NCBI GenBank assembly: GCA_963833505.1 | Contig: CAWHYG010000005.1 | Coordinates: forward strand, 620,001-684,000 | DNA from: CAWHYG01 sp963833505 | GTDB taxonomy: Bacteria; Eisenbacteria; RBG-16-71-46; CAIMUX01 | Length of the DNA stretch: 64,000 nucleotides | Reading direction: 5' to 3' | Shown: piece by piece, positions 27,848-38,197 of the stretch | Position numbering within the stretch: the first letter of the stretch is position 1 | Layout of the letters: the number at the start of each line of letters is the position of its first letter | The notes under the pieces: generated by a model | What the model was told of the DNA's origin: nothing | Seen by the model: the letters and a program-made list of their open reading frames with translations, nothing else | Database searches by the model: none | Program-made: the position numbers and the translations under genes

Positions 27848-30361
27848 ATGTATGTGACCATTCACGGCCATTTCTATCAGCCGCCCAGGGAAAACCCCTG
27901 GACGGGCGAAATCCCGCGCCAGGAAAGCGCCGCGCCCTACCACGACTGGAACGCCCGGATCACGGACGAATGCTATGGGCCCAACAGCCGCAGCCGGGTG
28001 CTGGGCGCCGGCGGCCGGATCACCGCCATCGTGAACAACTACGCCCACCTCTCGTTCGACTTCGGGCCGACCCTGCTTTTCGACCTGGAGCGCCGTTTTC
28101 CGGCGGTCTATCGCAGGATCCAGGAAGCCGACCGCGACAGCCGGGCGCGGCACGGCGGCCACGGAAACGGAATGGCCCAGGCCTACAACCACATGATCCT
28201 CCCGCTGGCCAACTCCCTGGACAAGCGAACCCAGGTGCGCTGGGGGCTCCGGGACTTTGAACACAGATTCGGACGCCCCAGCGAAGGGCTCTGGCTGCCC
28301 GAGACGGCTTGCGATCGCGAGACGCTGCAGGTCGTGGTCGAGGCGGGGGTCCGATTTCTCCTGCTGGCGCCGCATCAGGCGCTTCGCGTGCGGAACCTCG
28401 GCGGAACGGCCTGGCAGGACGCGCGGAATGGCGCGATCGACACCTCCCGCCCATATCGCTGCCTGGTGACGGATCGGGCCTCCCAGGTGCGGCCGATCGA
28501 CGTCTTCTTCTATGACGGATCGCTTTCCGTGGCCGTGTCCTTCGAGCATCTGCTGCGCCGGGCGGAAGGCTTCGTCGAGCGGCTGCATGCCGCCGGTCGC
28601 CGTCTCTCCGAGCGCGGCCTGGTGCACGTGGCCACGGACGGCGAAGTCTACGGCCACCACGAGCCGTTCGGGGACATGTGCCTCGCCTACGTCTTCAAGT
28701 CGGAGGGCGCCCGGCGCGGCCTGTGGTTCGTCAACTACGGCGAGATGCTCGACCTCAATCCACCTGAGCAGGAGGTCGAGCTCAACTTCACCGACAGCGG
28801 CGAAGGAACCGCCTGGTCGTGCGCCCACGGGGTCGGCCGCTGGGTCCGGGACTGCGGCTGTTCCACCGGCGGGCAGCCGGGCTGGAACCAGCGCTGGCGG
28901 ACGCCTCTCCGGCGGGGCCTGGACGCGATCCGCGATGAGATCCAGAGGGCCTACGCGACGACGGCGGGCCTGCACCTGATCGATCCCTGGGCGGCGCGGG
29001 ATGACTACATCGAGGTGCTGCTCGATCCGTCCGAGGGGTCGCGCGGGGCATTTCTCCGCCGCCACCTGCGCGGCTCGGTCGACTCGTCGACCCGGAGGAT
29101 GATCTGGAGCCTCCTGGAGGCGACCCACCAGGCGCTGCTGATGTACACGAGCTGCGCCTGGTTCTTCGCGGACATCTCGGGTCTCGAGGTCCAGCAGAAT
29201 CTGGCCTATGCCGCCCGCGCCATCGAGCTGGCCCAGCCCTTCCTGACCACGCCGCTCGAGCCGCTGCTGTTGCGCTACCTCGAACAGGCGCGCTCCAATC
29301 GCCCGGAGTGGAGGCACGGGGCGCGGGTCTATCGCGAGCTCGTCCTGTCCCGGAGGTTGGGGCCGGAGCACGCCGCGGCGCGTTCCGCGATCGAGGCCTC
29401 CGTCCTCGGGCGATCTCTCAACCGCCGGATTCATCGGTATGCCATCAAAGGGACGACGGATTGCGCCGGCGACGGCACGGACTGCACCGGCCAGCTCCGG
29501 GTGTCCGATCCGGCGGTGGAACAGTCGTGGAGCTGGGGATTTCGGGTCTCGGGCGGCGCCTTGGGCCGGAAGGAAGTCCAGCTCCAGCCGGCGCTCGACC
29601 GGGAAGCGAGCGTCCCGGCGCTTCAGGCGACCTTCCGCCTCCGTGATTTCGATCGGGACGTGCGCGAGGAGCTGGCCCACTCGGCGCTCCGGCGGAGCCT
29701 TCTGGAGGAGGATGACCGGATCCGCGACATCTATGCCGAAGCCCATGGACCGATCGGACTCCTGCTTGACCTGGAGCTTCCGGTGCCCGAGATTTATCAG
29801 GCACTCGGCAAGTACGTCCTGAACCAGCGACTGTGGGAGATGGCCGGCGCGGTCGGAGACGGACCCGAACACCTTCCGTCCGATTTCTGGACGCAAGCAC
29901 AGGCAAACCTGGACGAAGCGCGTCTGCTCGGAATCGACGCGGATGCCGGACCGCTGGCGGCAAAGCTGTCGGAGAGGATTCAGGCGCTCCTGAACCTCGC
30001 GGCGGAGGAGTCGGCGGATCAGGCTTCGCTGGATCGCGTGGCTGCGGCGTACGCGACGGTGGTGCAGGCGGATCGGCTCAAGCTCCCGTTCCAGAGGGGC
30101 GGGTTTGAGGCCGCGACCTACGACCTGGTGCAGCGGTTCCGACAGGACCTGGCAAAACGGTCCGGCGCGCGCAAGCCGGATGCGGCCCCGGCCGGATCCG
30201 CGGATGCCTCCGAGCCTGAGGACGGTCTGGAAGCCCTCGGGCTTCTGGCGGGCCATGCGAATCTGCAGCTCGATGCGATTCTCCGCGAAGAATCGCCGCC
30301 GGCCCGGGAACGGCCGGTTGTGACATCGATGGGAGGAGTGACACGCGATGCGGAAGGATGA
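27848..30361 (+). CDS. GH57-family glycoside hydrolase, DUF3536 type
   Basis: The product has 837 residues, begins MYVTIHGHFYQPPRENPW and has no signal peptide. The N-terminal (beta/alpha)7 barrel of family GH57 shows the nucleophile region GLWLPETAC (Glu152) and the acid/base region ATDGEVYGHHEPFGD (Asp264). The DUF3536 helical part follows, with ATHQALLMYTSCAWFF. It is expected to act on alpha-glucan in the cytoplasm, but hydrolase versus transferase activity is not settled for this subgroup. A linker of about 25 residues near residue 540 is rich in Gly/Asp. Its last 14 bases overlap the next gene, so the three-gene unit is likely cotranscribed. Confidence 0.9.
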   Translation: MYVTIHGHFYQPPRENPWTGEIPRQESAAPYHDWNARITDECYGPNSRSRVLGAGGRITAIVNNYAHLSFDFGPTLLFDLERRFPAVYRRIQEADRDSRARHGGHGNGMAQAYNHMILPLANSLDKRTQVRWGLRDFEHRFGRPSEGLWLPETACDRETLQVVVEAGVRFLLLAPHQALRVRNLGGTAWQDARNGAIDTSRPYRCLVTDRASQVRPIDVFFYDGSLSVAVSFEHLLRRAEGFVERLHAAGRRLSERGLVHVATDGEVYGHHEPFGDMCLAYVFKSEGARRGLWFVNYGEMLDLNPPEQEVELNFTDSGEGTAWSCAHGVGRWVRDCGCSTGGQPGWNQRWRTPLRRGLDAIRDEIQRAYATTAGLHLIDPWAARDDYIEVLLDPSEGSRGAFLRRHLRGSVDSSTRRMIWSLLEATHQALLMYTSCAWFFADISGLEVQQNLAYAARAIELAQPFLTTPLEPLLLRYLEQARSNRPEWRHGARVYRELVLSRRLGPEHAAARSAIEASVLGRSLNRRIHRYAIKGTTDCAGDGTDCTGQLRVSDPAVEQSWSWGFRVSGGALGRKEVQLQPALDREASVPALQATFRLRDFDRDVREELAHSALRRSLLEEDDRIRDIYAEAHGPIGLLLDLELPVPEIYQALGKYVLNQRLWEMAGAVGDGPEHLPSDFWTQAQANLDEARLLGIDADAGPLAAKLSERIQALLNLAAEESADQASLDRVAAAYATVVQADRLKLPFQRGGFEAATYDLVQRFRQDLAKRSGARKPDAAPAGSADASEPEDGLEALGLLAGHANLQLDAILREESPPARERPVVTSMGGVTRDAEG

Positions 30362-33300
30362 CCTCCGCCGAATGACGCGAGCAGAGCTGGTGGAAGTGGC
30401 GCGAGGCCTCGACATCAAGGGGCGCACCGGCATGATCAAGGACGAGTTGATCGAAGCCATCGCAGCGATCCGCCCGCCGGCTCCGGAGCGCGGCAAGCGG
30501 GAGACGGCGTCGAGGGCCCCCTCTACCGCCAGGACCGAGCCGGCGGAGGAGAAGCCGTCGGGGTCGGCGAAGCGCGGTCCTTCGGCTCGGGCGGAGTCTC
30601 CGGCCGCGAGATCCGAGAGCGTCGCGGAGGGAACGCGGGCGCCGCGGGCCCGCGGAAGGTCGGGACAGAAGACCTCGGCCGGCGTCCCGCCGGAGCCTGC
30701 GGCATCTCCAGTGTCGGCTTCAGGCTCGGCTCCGTCAGGCACAGTCCCGTCAGGCACGTCTCCGTCCGGCGCGTCAGGCACGCCTCCGTCAGGTGCGGTT
30801 CCGTCCGGTGCGTCCCCGTCAGGCACAGTCCCGTCAGGCACGGCTGGATCAGGCACTCGCCCGTCGGGCACGGCCACATCACGCACGGCTCCGTCCGATG
30901 CGGTTCCATCCGGCGCCGCAGCGAAGGACGATCCGCCGAGCGCCCGGAAGGCGCCGGCGGCGGAGCGTCCTCCGTTGGCGCGCCGGCCGTCTCCGGCCGA
31001 GCCCAGGGTGGACGACTCACAGATCGCATTGAGGCCGCTGTCGCCGGGGGCGCCAAGACCGGCGCAACACGCGGCGCCGCCGGGGGGACCGAGGACCGCC
31101 GCACCCGCTGCGTCTCCGCATTCGAGAGAACAGACGCCAGGCGCGCCTCCGGCGCGAGGAGAGGCGTCCCGGACCTCAACCGATCGCGCGTCCACGGCGT
31201 CTCCAGCCTCGAACGACCCAGCGTCCACCACACCTCCGATCCCGAGAGAACCCGTGCCCGGCGCGCCTCAGGCCCCAAGAGATCCCGGCGCGCCACCTCG
31301 AGGCTCGCACCAGCCGTCCGAGGAAGAAGACGGCGATAGCTGGAACTCGACGGCTCTCGGGCGCGATCCGAACTATGGGCGTTTCCTGAACCCGGGCAGC
31401 GCGCTTCCGCGGCGTCCCGTGGATCGGCACCGCCGTCCCGGCGCTCCGCCTTCCGGCCCCCAATCGCAGTCGCTGGCCGAACGATCCGAGCTGGGTCGCC
31501 AGCGCGCTGTCGAACGCTCACAGAGCGCGCGGGATGAGCTGCGCCGCTCCGGCGATGCCCGCCGCGGCGGCGGCTACCTTCCTCAGTATCGCAGGGTGCG
31601 GGATGAGCGCGTCCGGCCTGATCGCGATCGGCCTGATCTGGCGCGATCCGATCGGAATCGGCCCGCGGGCGATCTTCCGATCCGCGTGCGGCCCGGAAAC
31701 CGCGATCTCGATCGTCGGCCGCCGGATCGCGGTCTCGAACGGCGGTCACCGGACCGTGATCTCGATCGTCGGCCGCCGGATCGCGACCTCGAGCGTCGGT
31801 CACCGGACCGCGACCGAAGAGGACTCGACCGGCGCCATCCCGGTCGCATTCCGCGATCCGAAGGAACGCCTCAAGGCGATTCAGATTCCCGCGACCGCGG
31901 CTTGGGCGACCACCGCCGTCGAACCGGATTCTCGCGGCCGCCGCAGCCCACCGACCGGCGCGACCTGCCTCCGGTGACAAGTCAGCCGCAGATGCCCGCG
32001 CCGCTCGAGATCGGCCCCATCCCCGACCAAGAACTGCCCGTTCGTCAGGAGTGGGAAGGCCCGGACGCCGGAGAATTCGTGCGGCCGGCCTATGAACCCG
32101 AGGTCGTGGATCGCTGCCGCCTGATGGTTCGCGATCCGCTTTGCATCCATGCCTACTGGGAGATCAAGGAAAGCACCGAGCTTCGCGCGCGGGCCGAGCT
32201 GGGCGAGGCCGGGGCGAACGCGCGGCGCGTCCTCCGCGTGCATGACTTTCCGGCCGGGGAGCAGCCGAGCGAAGCTCTGTCGGGGTTTGTCGACCTCGAG
32301 CTGAGCAAGGACGACACGAACCGGTACGTCACGGTAGGTCCGCCGCAGCGCGGATATCGCGCGGACGTCGGTCTCCTGGCCGCCTCGGGCCTCTACTTTC
32401 CCATGACCTCCAGCAACGTCGTGATCACGCCGCCGAACGGGCAGAGCGACGTCGAGCGGGACGACTGGGCGGCCAGCCCGGAAGAAGCCGAGCGAATCTC
32501 TTCGGAAGGGCTCGTTCCCTCCGGCGGCGAAGGCTTCGGATCGGATTCGGGCGCCGACCGCTCGGATCGGCCGCCGGGCGGATGGGACGGTCCGGAATCG
32601 GACCGTGCGCGCGGGCCCGTCGATCCCGCTGCCGGGGGGACCGATCCGCCTCGAGTCGGCGGTGACCCTGGTTCCGGCTCGACGGGGCCGGGACCGGCGC
32701 CCGGGAATTCCGCGGGCCCCGCGGGGCCCGACGCCGAGGGAAATCCCAACGAGCAACGCCGCGCCGCTTCGAGCTGGAGCGGCGCGGCTTTTTGGAGCGA
32801 GGCCTCGAGCGGCGCCGGACTCCTCGAGGCTTTCACAGAAGCGCGGGCGGGAGATTTCGGACCGACTTCCGCCGGAGCCTGGCTGCCCTGGATGCCGGCA
32901 GCCGATTGGACGGTCCCGCTTCTCTCCTTGCCGAGCTCGCCGTTCGGGCGACCGCTCCGAATCCCGCCGGCTCCCGAGCTTCCTCGGGAGATCTCCGGAT
33001 TTCCGGGCCGTCCGGAATTTCCCGGATTTGCTGCCGGCGCTTCGATGCCGGCGGCCGCGGCGCCCCCCGTGTCGAAGCTCCCGGCGCCTCCGGCTCCGGA
33101 AATGGAGCGGAACGTCTGGGGTCCATTGCCCAGCTCCGGCTCTCTGGCCGCGCCGCCCGTGGTCGCGCCGCCGGCCGCCGTTCCGGCCGCTTCCGCGGCT
33201 CACACTGATGCCGCCGGCGAGGCGCCTCCGGCACCCGGCCGCGGCCTCTGGTTCACACTCAAGACCGAGCTCATCGTCTACGGCGCGACCGAGCCGGGAG

Positions 33301-33479
33301 CCACCGTCACCTTGCAGGGAATCCCCGTTCGCGTGCGGCCGGACGGAACCTTCTCGGTGCGCATCGAGCTGCCCGACGGCCGGCAGGTTCTGGATACGGT
33401 CGCGACCTCGGCCGACGGCCTTGAATCCCGCGTGATCACGCCGATCGTGACGCGGACGACCGAGAGCGGCCCGGCCTGA
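30348..33479 (+). CDS. Rho-N / DUF4912 protein with very long repetitive linkers
   Basis: The product has 1043 residues, with GGGAGGAGTG before the ATG. Residues 1-45 match the Rho termination factor N-terminal domain (DDLRRMTRAELVEVARGLDIKG). Residues about 60-560 are low complexity: tandem Pro-Ser-Gly-Thr units (bases about 30715-30910) and later Asp-Arg-Asp-Leu-Glu-Arg-Arg units (bases about 31660-31830). DUF4912 lies at about 575-710 (RCRLMVRDPLCIHAYWEI, then LRVHDFP and a GYRADVGLL segment). A further disordered stretch leads to a C-terminal beta domain (LKTELIVYGATEPGATVTLQG). DUF4912 genes often neighbour GH57 enzymes, as here. The biochemical role is unknown; a scaffold or regulator of glycogen enzymes is a guess. 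Confidence 0.8.
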   Translation: MRKDDLRRMTRAELVEVARGLDIKGRTGMIKDELIEAIAAIRPPAPERGKRETASRAPSTARTEPAEEKPSGSAKRGPSARAESPAARSESVAEGTRAPRARGRSGQKTSAGVPPEPAASPVSASGSAPSGTVPSGTSPSGASGTPPSGAVPSGASPSGTVPSGTAGSGTRPSGTATSRTAPSDAVPSGAAAKDDPPSARKAPAAERPPLARRPSPAEPRVDDSQIALRPLSPGAPRPAQHAAPPGGPRTAAPAASPHSREQTPGAPPARGEASRTSTDRASTASPASNDPASTTPPIPREPVPGAPQAPRDPGAPPRGSHQPSEEEDGDSWNSTALGRDPNYGRFLNPGSALPRRPVDRHRRPGAPPSGPQSQSLAERSELGRQRAVERSQSARDELRRSGDARRGGGYLPQYRRVRDERVRPDRDRPDLARSDRNRPAGDLPIRVRPGNRDLDRRPPDRGLERRSPDRDLDRRPPDRDLERRSPDRDRRGLDRRHPGRIPRSEGTPQGDSDSRDRGLGDHRRRTGFSRPPQPTDRRDLPPVTSQPQMPAPLEIGPIPDQELPVRQEWEGPDAGEFVRPAYEPEVVDRCRLMVRDPLCIHAYWEIKESTELRARAELGEAGANARRVLRVHDFPAGEQPSEALSGFVDLELSKDDTNRYVTVGPPQRGYRADVGLLAASGLYFPMTSSNVVITPPNGQSDVERDDWAASPEEAERISSEGLVPSGGEGFGSDSGADRSDRPPGGWDGPESDRARGPVDPAAGGTDPPRVGGDPGSGSTGPGPAPGNSAGPAGPDAEGNPNEQRRAASSWSGAAFWSEASSGAGLLEAFTEARAGDFGPTSAGAWLPWMPAADWTVPLLSLPSSPFGRPLRIPPAPELPREISGFPGRPEFPGFAAGASMPAAAAPPVSKLPAPPAPEMERNVWGPLPSSGSLAAPPVVAPPAAVPAASAAHTDAAGEAPPAPGRGLWFTLKTELIVYGATEPGATVTLQGIPVRVRPDGTFSVRIELPDGRQVLDTVATSADGLESRVITPIVTRTTESGPA

Positions 33480-33495
33480 GCGGGTTTTCCGGGCC

Positions 33496-35184
33496 ATGGA
33501 CAATGGATATCTCTGCCTGGTCCTGCATGCCCACCTTCCGTTCGTCCGCCATCCGGAGTACGACGACTTCCTGGAAGAGGACTGGCTGTTCGAGGCGATC
33601 AGCGAGACCTACCTGCCGCTGATCAATCGGTGCGAGCAGCTTCTCGATGAGGGCGTGCGCTTCCGGCTGACGATTTCGATCACGCCCACGCTCGCCGCGA
33701 TGCTCGAGGATCCGCTCCTCCGGGAGCGATACGTCCGCCACGTGTCGCGGCTCTCTGAGCTGTGCGAGCTGGAGATCGAACGGACCCGCTGGCTTCCCGA
33801 GATTCACCCTCTGGCCGTCCGGTATCACCGGATCTTCACGGACTGCCGGGACGCGTTCGTCAACCGCCACCGCTGCGATCTCCTCGCCGCCTTCCGCCGT
33901 CTTGAGGACGCCGGGGCGCTCGAGATCATCACGTGCGGCGCGACCCACGCCTTCCTGCCTCTGATGCTGGAGCGGCGCAACCTCTGGCGAGCGCAGATCC
34001 TGACCGCGATCGGCGAGCACGAGCGCCACTTCGGCCGGCCCCCGCGCGGGATCTGGCTGCCGGAGTGCGGATTCGATCCGGGCGTGGACGCGATCCTCCG
34101 GGAGGCGAAACTGGACTTCTTCTTCATGGACGCCCACGGCATCTTGAACGCCTCTCCCCGGCCTGCCTTCGGGGTCTACGCTCCCGTCCGCACGCCGCGC
34201 GGCGTCGCCGCCCTGGGGCGCGACCTCATCTCTTCGCGTCAGGTCTGGTGCGCCTGGCTTGGATATCCCGGCGACTTCAACTACCGCGAGTTCTACCGCG
34301 ACGTCGGATGGGACCTCGAGTTCGACTACCTTCGGCCCTATCTGCACTCCGACGGGCGCCGCTCCAATCTCGGGATCAAGTACCACCGGATCACCGGGCC
34401 CACCGCGGACAAGGCGCCCTACGATTTCGAACGAGCGCGCGAGAAGGCCCGCGAGCACGCGGAGCATTTCCTGGCGAGCCGCCGCGAGCAGGCGGCGCGG
34501 CTCGACCCGGCTCTGGATCGCCCGCCCCTCATCGTCGCGCCCTACGACGCCGAGCTGTTCGGCCACTGGTGGTACGAAGGGCCGGACTGGCTCGAATTCC
34601 TTCTTCGCCGCGCGGCGGAAACCCGGGGAGTCGAGACCATCACGCCGTCCGAGTATCTCGAGAGGCATCCCCGGCTTCAGGTGACGCTGCCCAGTTACTC
34701 CTCCTGGGGGTTGCGCGGCTATGCCGAGCACTGGCTGGATCAGTCGAACGACTGGATCTACCCGCTTCTTCATCGCGCGGGCGATGAGATGATCGATCTG
34801 GCCAACCGGTTCGCGGCGGAGTCCGCGCCCGTTACACCCCGTGCCGCAACCACGGAGGGGGCCGAAGACCTGACTGTGGACAGAGACGGCGCCGCCGCCG
34901 CGGCCGGCGAGGCCGGGAATCGGATCGCCCTCAGAGATCGGGCGCTCCGCCAGGCCGGCCGTGAGCTTCTCCTGGCCCAAAGCTCGGACTGGGCGTTCAT
35001 CCTCAAGGCCGGGACTCTCACGGAATACGCCACCCGACGGAGCCGCGAGCACATCGAGAACTTCGGGCGATTGCGCGCTGGAATCCTCGGCGAGGCGGTC
35101 GACCCTGAGTGGCTGGCCGCCCTGGAATCGCGAAACAATCTCTTTCCCAATCTGGACTATCGGGTCTTCGCCGATCGGGACTGA
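33496..35184 (+). CDS. GH57 1,4-alpha-glucan branching enzyme (DUF1957 family)
   Basis: The product has 562 residues. It starts with LCLVLHAHLPFVRHPE, the DUF1957-type GH57 signature. Catalytic residues are recognisable: Glu190 in GIWLPECGF and Asp351 in APYDAELFGHWWYEG. The C-terminal helical domain ends with LLAQSSDWAFILKAGT, as in characterised Thermus and Thermococcus branching enzymes. It creates alpha-1,6 branches in glycogen-like polymers. It lies 16 bases after the DUF4912 gene. A short Ala-rich insert at about 450-480 is the only irregularity. Confidence 0.93.
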   Translation: MDNGYLCLVLHAHLPFVRHPEYDDFLEEDWLFEAISETYLPLINRCEQLLDEGVRFRLTISITPTLAAMLEDPLLRERYVRHVSRLSELCELEIERTRWLPEIHPLAVRYHRIFTDCRDAFVNRHRCDLLAAFRRLEDAGALEIITCGATHAFLPLMLERRNLWRAQILTAIGEHERHFGRPPRGIWLPECGFDPGVDAILREAKLDFFFMDAHGILNASPRPAFGVYAPVRTPRGVAALGRDLISSRQVWCAWLGYPGDFNYREFYRDVGWDLEFDYLRPYLHSDGRRSNLGIKYHRITGPTADKAPYDFERAREKAREHAEHFLASRREQAARLDPALDRPPLIVAPYDAELFGHWWYEGPDWLEFLLRRAAETRGVETITPSEYLERHPRLQVTLPSYSSWGLRGYAEHWLDQSNDWIYPLLHRAGDEMIDLANRFAAESAPVTPRAATTEGAEDLTVDRDGAAAAAGEAGNRIALRDRALRQAGRELLLAQSSDWAFILKAGTLTEYATRRSREHIENFGRLRAGILGEAVDPEWLAALESRNNLFPNLDYRVFADRD

Positions 35185-35698
35185 CGGCGTGGCGGCGCTC
35201 CCGCCTGCAGGCCTGGACTTGATCGAAGCCCGGACCTTCGTCGCCTCAGGTGTTCAGCCTCGCCCAAGACCGGTTCGGCTCGAGAATTGCAAAAGTCGTT
35301 CTGCGAGGAATGATCTGCTAGTCGATTCCCGCTGAATCGGCGACCGGAAGTTCATCTTGCGACCCCCGCCGGCAGAGGACGGAATTGTGCCGCTGAGGTG
35401 CCTGCCCAGGCGATCAGGTGCCTTGTACCGTGGCGCAGAGGCCTGCCTCATGAACCCGAGTGTAACGAACGTCTGATCGGTTCCGGCGATGATGAGATGC
35501 CGCATAATCAAGACTGCCATGCAGTCGCACGGTTCTCCGGTCTTGCTTCTCCTTGAGGCTCGCGTTATCCTTACACGGGGTTGCGTCCGGAATCCGGGCG
35601 AAGGTTCTCGATGGCTGAATCGCAGGTTCCGGCGGCTGGACGCCCCGAGGTATCGAGAGACCGTGAGATCCTCCAGTGGCGATCGAAAGGGGGATGTG
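35185..35698. other. Intergenic region upstream of the FG-GAP protein gene
   Basis: About 510 bases with no convincing gene. A weak promoter-like pair, TTGCTT - 17 bases - TATCCT, lies at about 35543-35571 on the plus strand and could drive the FG-GAP gene. The frame of that gene is open further upstream, but the sequence before 35699 does not look like protein. Confidence 0.3.
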
Positions 35699-38197
35699 AT
35701 GCGAACGACTCACCAGGCTGATGGTCGCCCTTCGTCTCAGCTCCGGTCCTTGATCGCGCCCGTGGCTTTGTTGGCTGTAGCTGCCTTGCTCACGGCGCTT
35801 CCCGCGCACGGAGAGGTGCTTTTCGCATCCGGGTTCGTGTCCCTGGGCGCCGGAGCCAATCCGCACTCCGTGGCAGCCGGGGATGTGAACGGCGACGGAC
35901 TGGTGGACCTGGTCGTGGCCAACAACGGCTCCAGGGCCGTGTCCGTCTTCCTGAGCAACGGCGACGGAAGCTTCCAGCCCGCCCGCGACTTCGTGGCGGG
36001 ACGCTATCCCGAGTGCGTGGTGATCGGCGACGTGAACGGGGATGGGAAGCCCGACCTGGTGGTGTCGAACGACGGGTCGAACCAGGTGTCGGTGCTTTTG
36101 GGGGCCGGAGACGGTACCTTCGGAATGCGGCGCGACTTCCCGACCGGGAGCTTCCCCGATTGGATGGCGATCGGCGACTTGAACGGGGACGGCCAGGCGG
36201 ATCTGGTCGTGGTCGACGAAGGCGCGAACATGGTTTCGGTGCTGCTTGGCCGCGGGGACGGGACCTTCGCTTCCAAGCGCGACTATCCCGTGGGGACCTA
36301 TCCCGGGTGCGTGGCGCTCGGAGACTTGAACGGAGACGACATCCCCGACCTGGCGGTGACGAACTTCGGCGCCAACACCGTGTCGGTCCTGCTCGGCGCC
36401 GGCAACGGGACCTTCGGGGCCGCGCACGACTATCCCACCCAGAGCGATCCCGATTACGTGGCGGTCGGGGATCTGAACGGCGACGGCAAGCCCGACCTGG
36501 CAGTCACCAACTGGGGTGCCCGATCCGTGTCGGTGTTGCAGAACGCCGGCGACGGAAGCTTCCGCTCGAGAGAGGACTACGGGACAGGGAGCTACCCCCG
36601 GTCGGTCGTGATCGGAGACTTCAGCGGAGACGGGCGGCCGGCCCTGGCGGTGGCGAACTACTCCGAGTTCGGAACGATTTCCGTGTTCGTCGGGAACGGA
36701 TTCGGCGGTTTCGCGCAAGGGTACCAGTATCCGGCCGGGAGCTACCTGGACGGGCTGGCCGTCGCGGATCTGAATGGCGACGGCCGGCTGGACCTGGCGG
36801 TGACGGAGGATGCCTCCGCGGCGGTTTCAGTGTTGTTCGGCAACGGGGACGGGACCTTTGGGACGGTGAACGACCATGCCACCGGCTCGTATCCCAGCTC
36901 CATCGCCGTCGAGGACCTGAACGGCGATGGGAAGCCGGACCTGGCGGTGTCGAACGAGGGCTCGTCCTCCGTCTCGATTCTCCTCGGCCAGGGGGATGGA
37001 AGCTTCGCCGGCCACACGGATTACGCCACCGGGCCGAATCCCAGGTCCGTGACGATCGCGAACCTGAACGGCGACGGTGCGCCGGATGTGGCGGTAGCGA
37101 ACTACGGATCCAGCACGGTATCGGTGCTGCTCGCCGATGGGACCGGTGGTTTCCCAAGCCGGCACGACTTTTCTACCGGAGCGGAGCCGGTGTCGATCGC
37201 GGCCGGGGACCTGACCGGAGACGGACGTCCCGACCTGGCGGTGGCCGATTATCTCTCCAGCAGCGTCTCGGTGCTGACCGGAGCGGGCAATGGGACTTTC
37301 GGGCCCGATCGCAAGATCCAGACGCCGAGCGACCCTTCCTGCGTCGCCCTCGGCGATCTCAACGGGGATGGATGCCCCGATCTGGTCGCGGTCAGTCCCG
37401 GATCGAAAATGGTGTCGGTGTTTCTGGTCGGAACCGACCGTCGCTTCAAGACCAGGAGTGACTACACCACCGGTGACGCCCCGCAGTCCGTCGCGATCGG
37501 CGACCTGAACGGCGACGGGAAGGCCGACCTGGTCGTAGCGAATTGGGGTTCCAATACGGTCTCCGTCTTTCTGGGCCGCGGCGACGGGACCTTCGGTCTG
37601 CGCTGCGATTACGCAACCGGGACGTGGCCTTGCTCGGTGGCGATCGGGGACGTGGATGGAGACGGGACGCCGGACATCGTCGTGGCGAACAACGGCGACA
37701 ACACGGTTTCCGTGCTTCTCGGCCTGGACCAAGGACGCTTCGGGCCGAGGGTGGACTATGGCGTGGGCTGGGGACCCAGCTCGGTGGCCATCCACGACCT
37801 GGACGGAGACGGCAGGCTCGATCTCGCAGTGACCGACTACAATGCCGGGACGGTGTCGGTGTTGAAGAACATCGGCCACGGCCATCCGTCGAGCGTGCCC
37901 GCGAACGGCGTCTCGGAGGGGGCCTGGTCGGCGCAGGTCTACCCGAATCCGGCCCGCGGTCCGATGACCTTGCGCTTCACGACGGCTACGGCCGGGCGGG
38001 CCGATCTGGGAGTCTACGACGTCAAGGGCCGGCGGGTGCGCACGCTGCTGGATCCGTTGTCTGATGCCGGGGCGCACTCCCTGCTCTGGGATGCGCGGGA
38101 CGACCGGGGAACGCCGGTTCCGGCGGGCGTGTACTACTTCGTCCTTCGCGGCGAGGGCCGGAAGCTGGCCCGTGAGGTCGTGGTCCTGCCGAGGTGA
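35699..38197 (+). CDS. Secreted FG-GAP/VCBS repeat protein with FlgD-like C-terminal domain
   Basis: The product has 832 residues from the ATG at 35699, preceded by AAAGGGGG. A signal peptide (LIAPVALLAVAALLTALPAHG) is followed by 14 repeats of about 47 residues. Each has the calcium-binding core GDLNGDGxPDLxVxNxGxxTVSVLL and a GNGTFxxxxDYxTGxxP segment. Such repeats fold as a beta-propeller. The C-terminus is a FlgD Ig-like/secretion-type domain (VYPNPARGPMTLRF, LGVYDVKGRRV, WDARDDRGTPVPAGVYY), common in FCB-group exported proteins. It is a paralogue of the gene at 56407-58977. Ligand and function are unknown. Confidence 0.9.
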   Translation: MRTTHQADGRPSSQLRSLIAPVALLAVAALLTALPAHGEVLFASGFVSLGAGANPHSVAAGDVNGDGLVDLVVANNGSRAVSVFLSNGDGSFQPARDFVAGRYPECVVIGDVNGDGKPDLVVSNDGSNQVSVLLGAGDGTFGMRRDFPTGSFPDWMAIGDLNGDGQADLVVVDEGANMVSVLLGRGDGTFASKRDYPVGTYPGCVALGDLNGDDIPDLAVTNFGANTVSVLLGAGNGTFGAAHDYPTQSDPDYVAVGDLNGDGKPDLAVTNWGARSVSVLQNAGDGSFRSREDYGTGSYPRSVVIGDFSGDGRPALAVANYSEFGTISVFVGNGFGGFAQGYQYPAGSYLDGLAVADLNGDGRLDLAVTEDASAAVSVLFGNGDGTFGTVNDHATGSYPSSIAVEDLNGDGKPDLAVSNEGSSSVSILLGQGDGSFAGHTDYATGPNPRSVTIANLNGDGAPDVAVANYGSSTVSVLLADGTGGFPSRHDFSTGAEPVSIAAGDLTGDGRPDLAVADYLSSSVSVLTGAGNGTFGPDRKIQTPSDPSCVALGDLNGDGCPDLVAVSPGSKMVSVFLVGTDRRFKTRSDYTTGDAPQSVAIGDLNGDGKADLVVANWGSNTVSVFLGRGDGTFGLRCDYATGTWPCSVAIGDVDGDGTPDIVVANNGDNTVSVLLGLDQGRFGPRVDYGVGWGPSSVAIHDLDGDGRLDLAVTDYNAGTVSVLKNIGHGHPSSVPANGVSEGAWSAQVYPNPARGPMTLRFTTATAGRADLGVYDVKGRRVRTLLDPLSDAGAHSLLWDARDDRGTPVPAGVYYFVLRGEGRKLAREVVVLPR

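Noticed and set aside
27749..31231. 1160-codon open frame on the minus strand
   Set aside because: It is the complement of the GH57/DUF3536 and DUF4912 genes. Its repetitive start mirrors the tandem repeats of the DUF4912 gene and no domain is recognisable.
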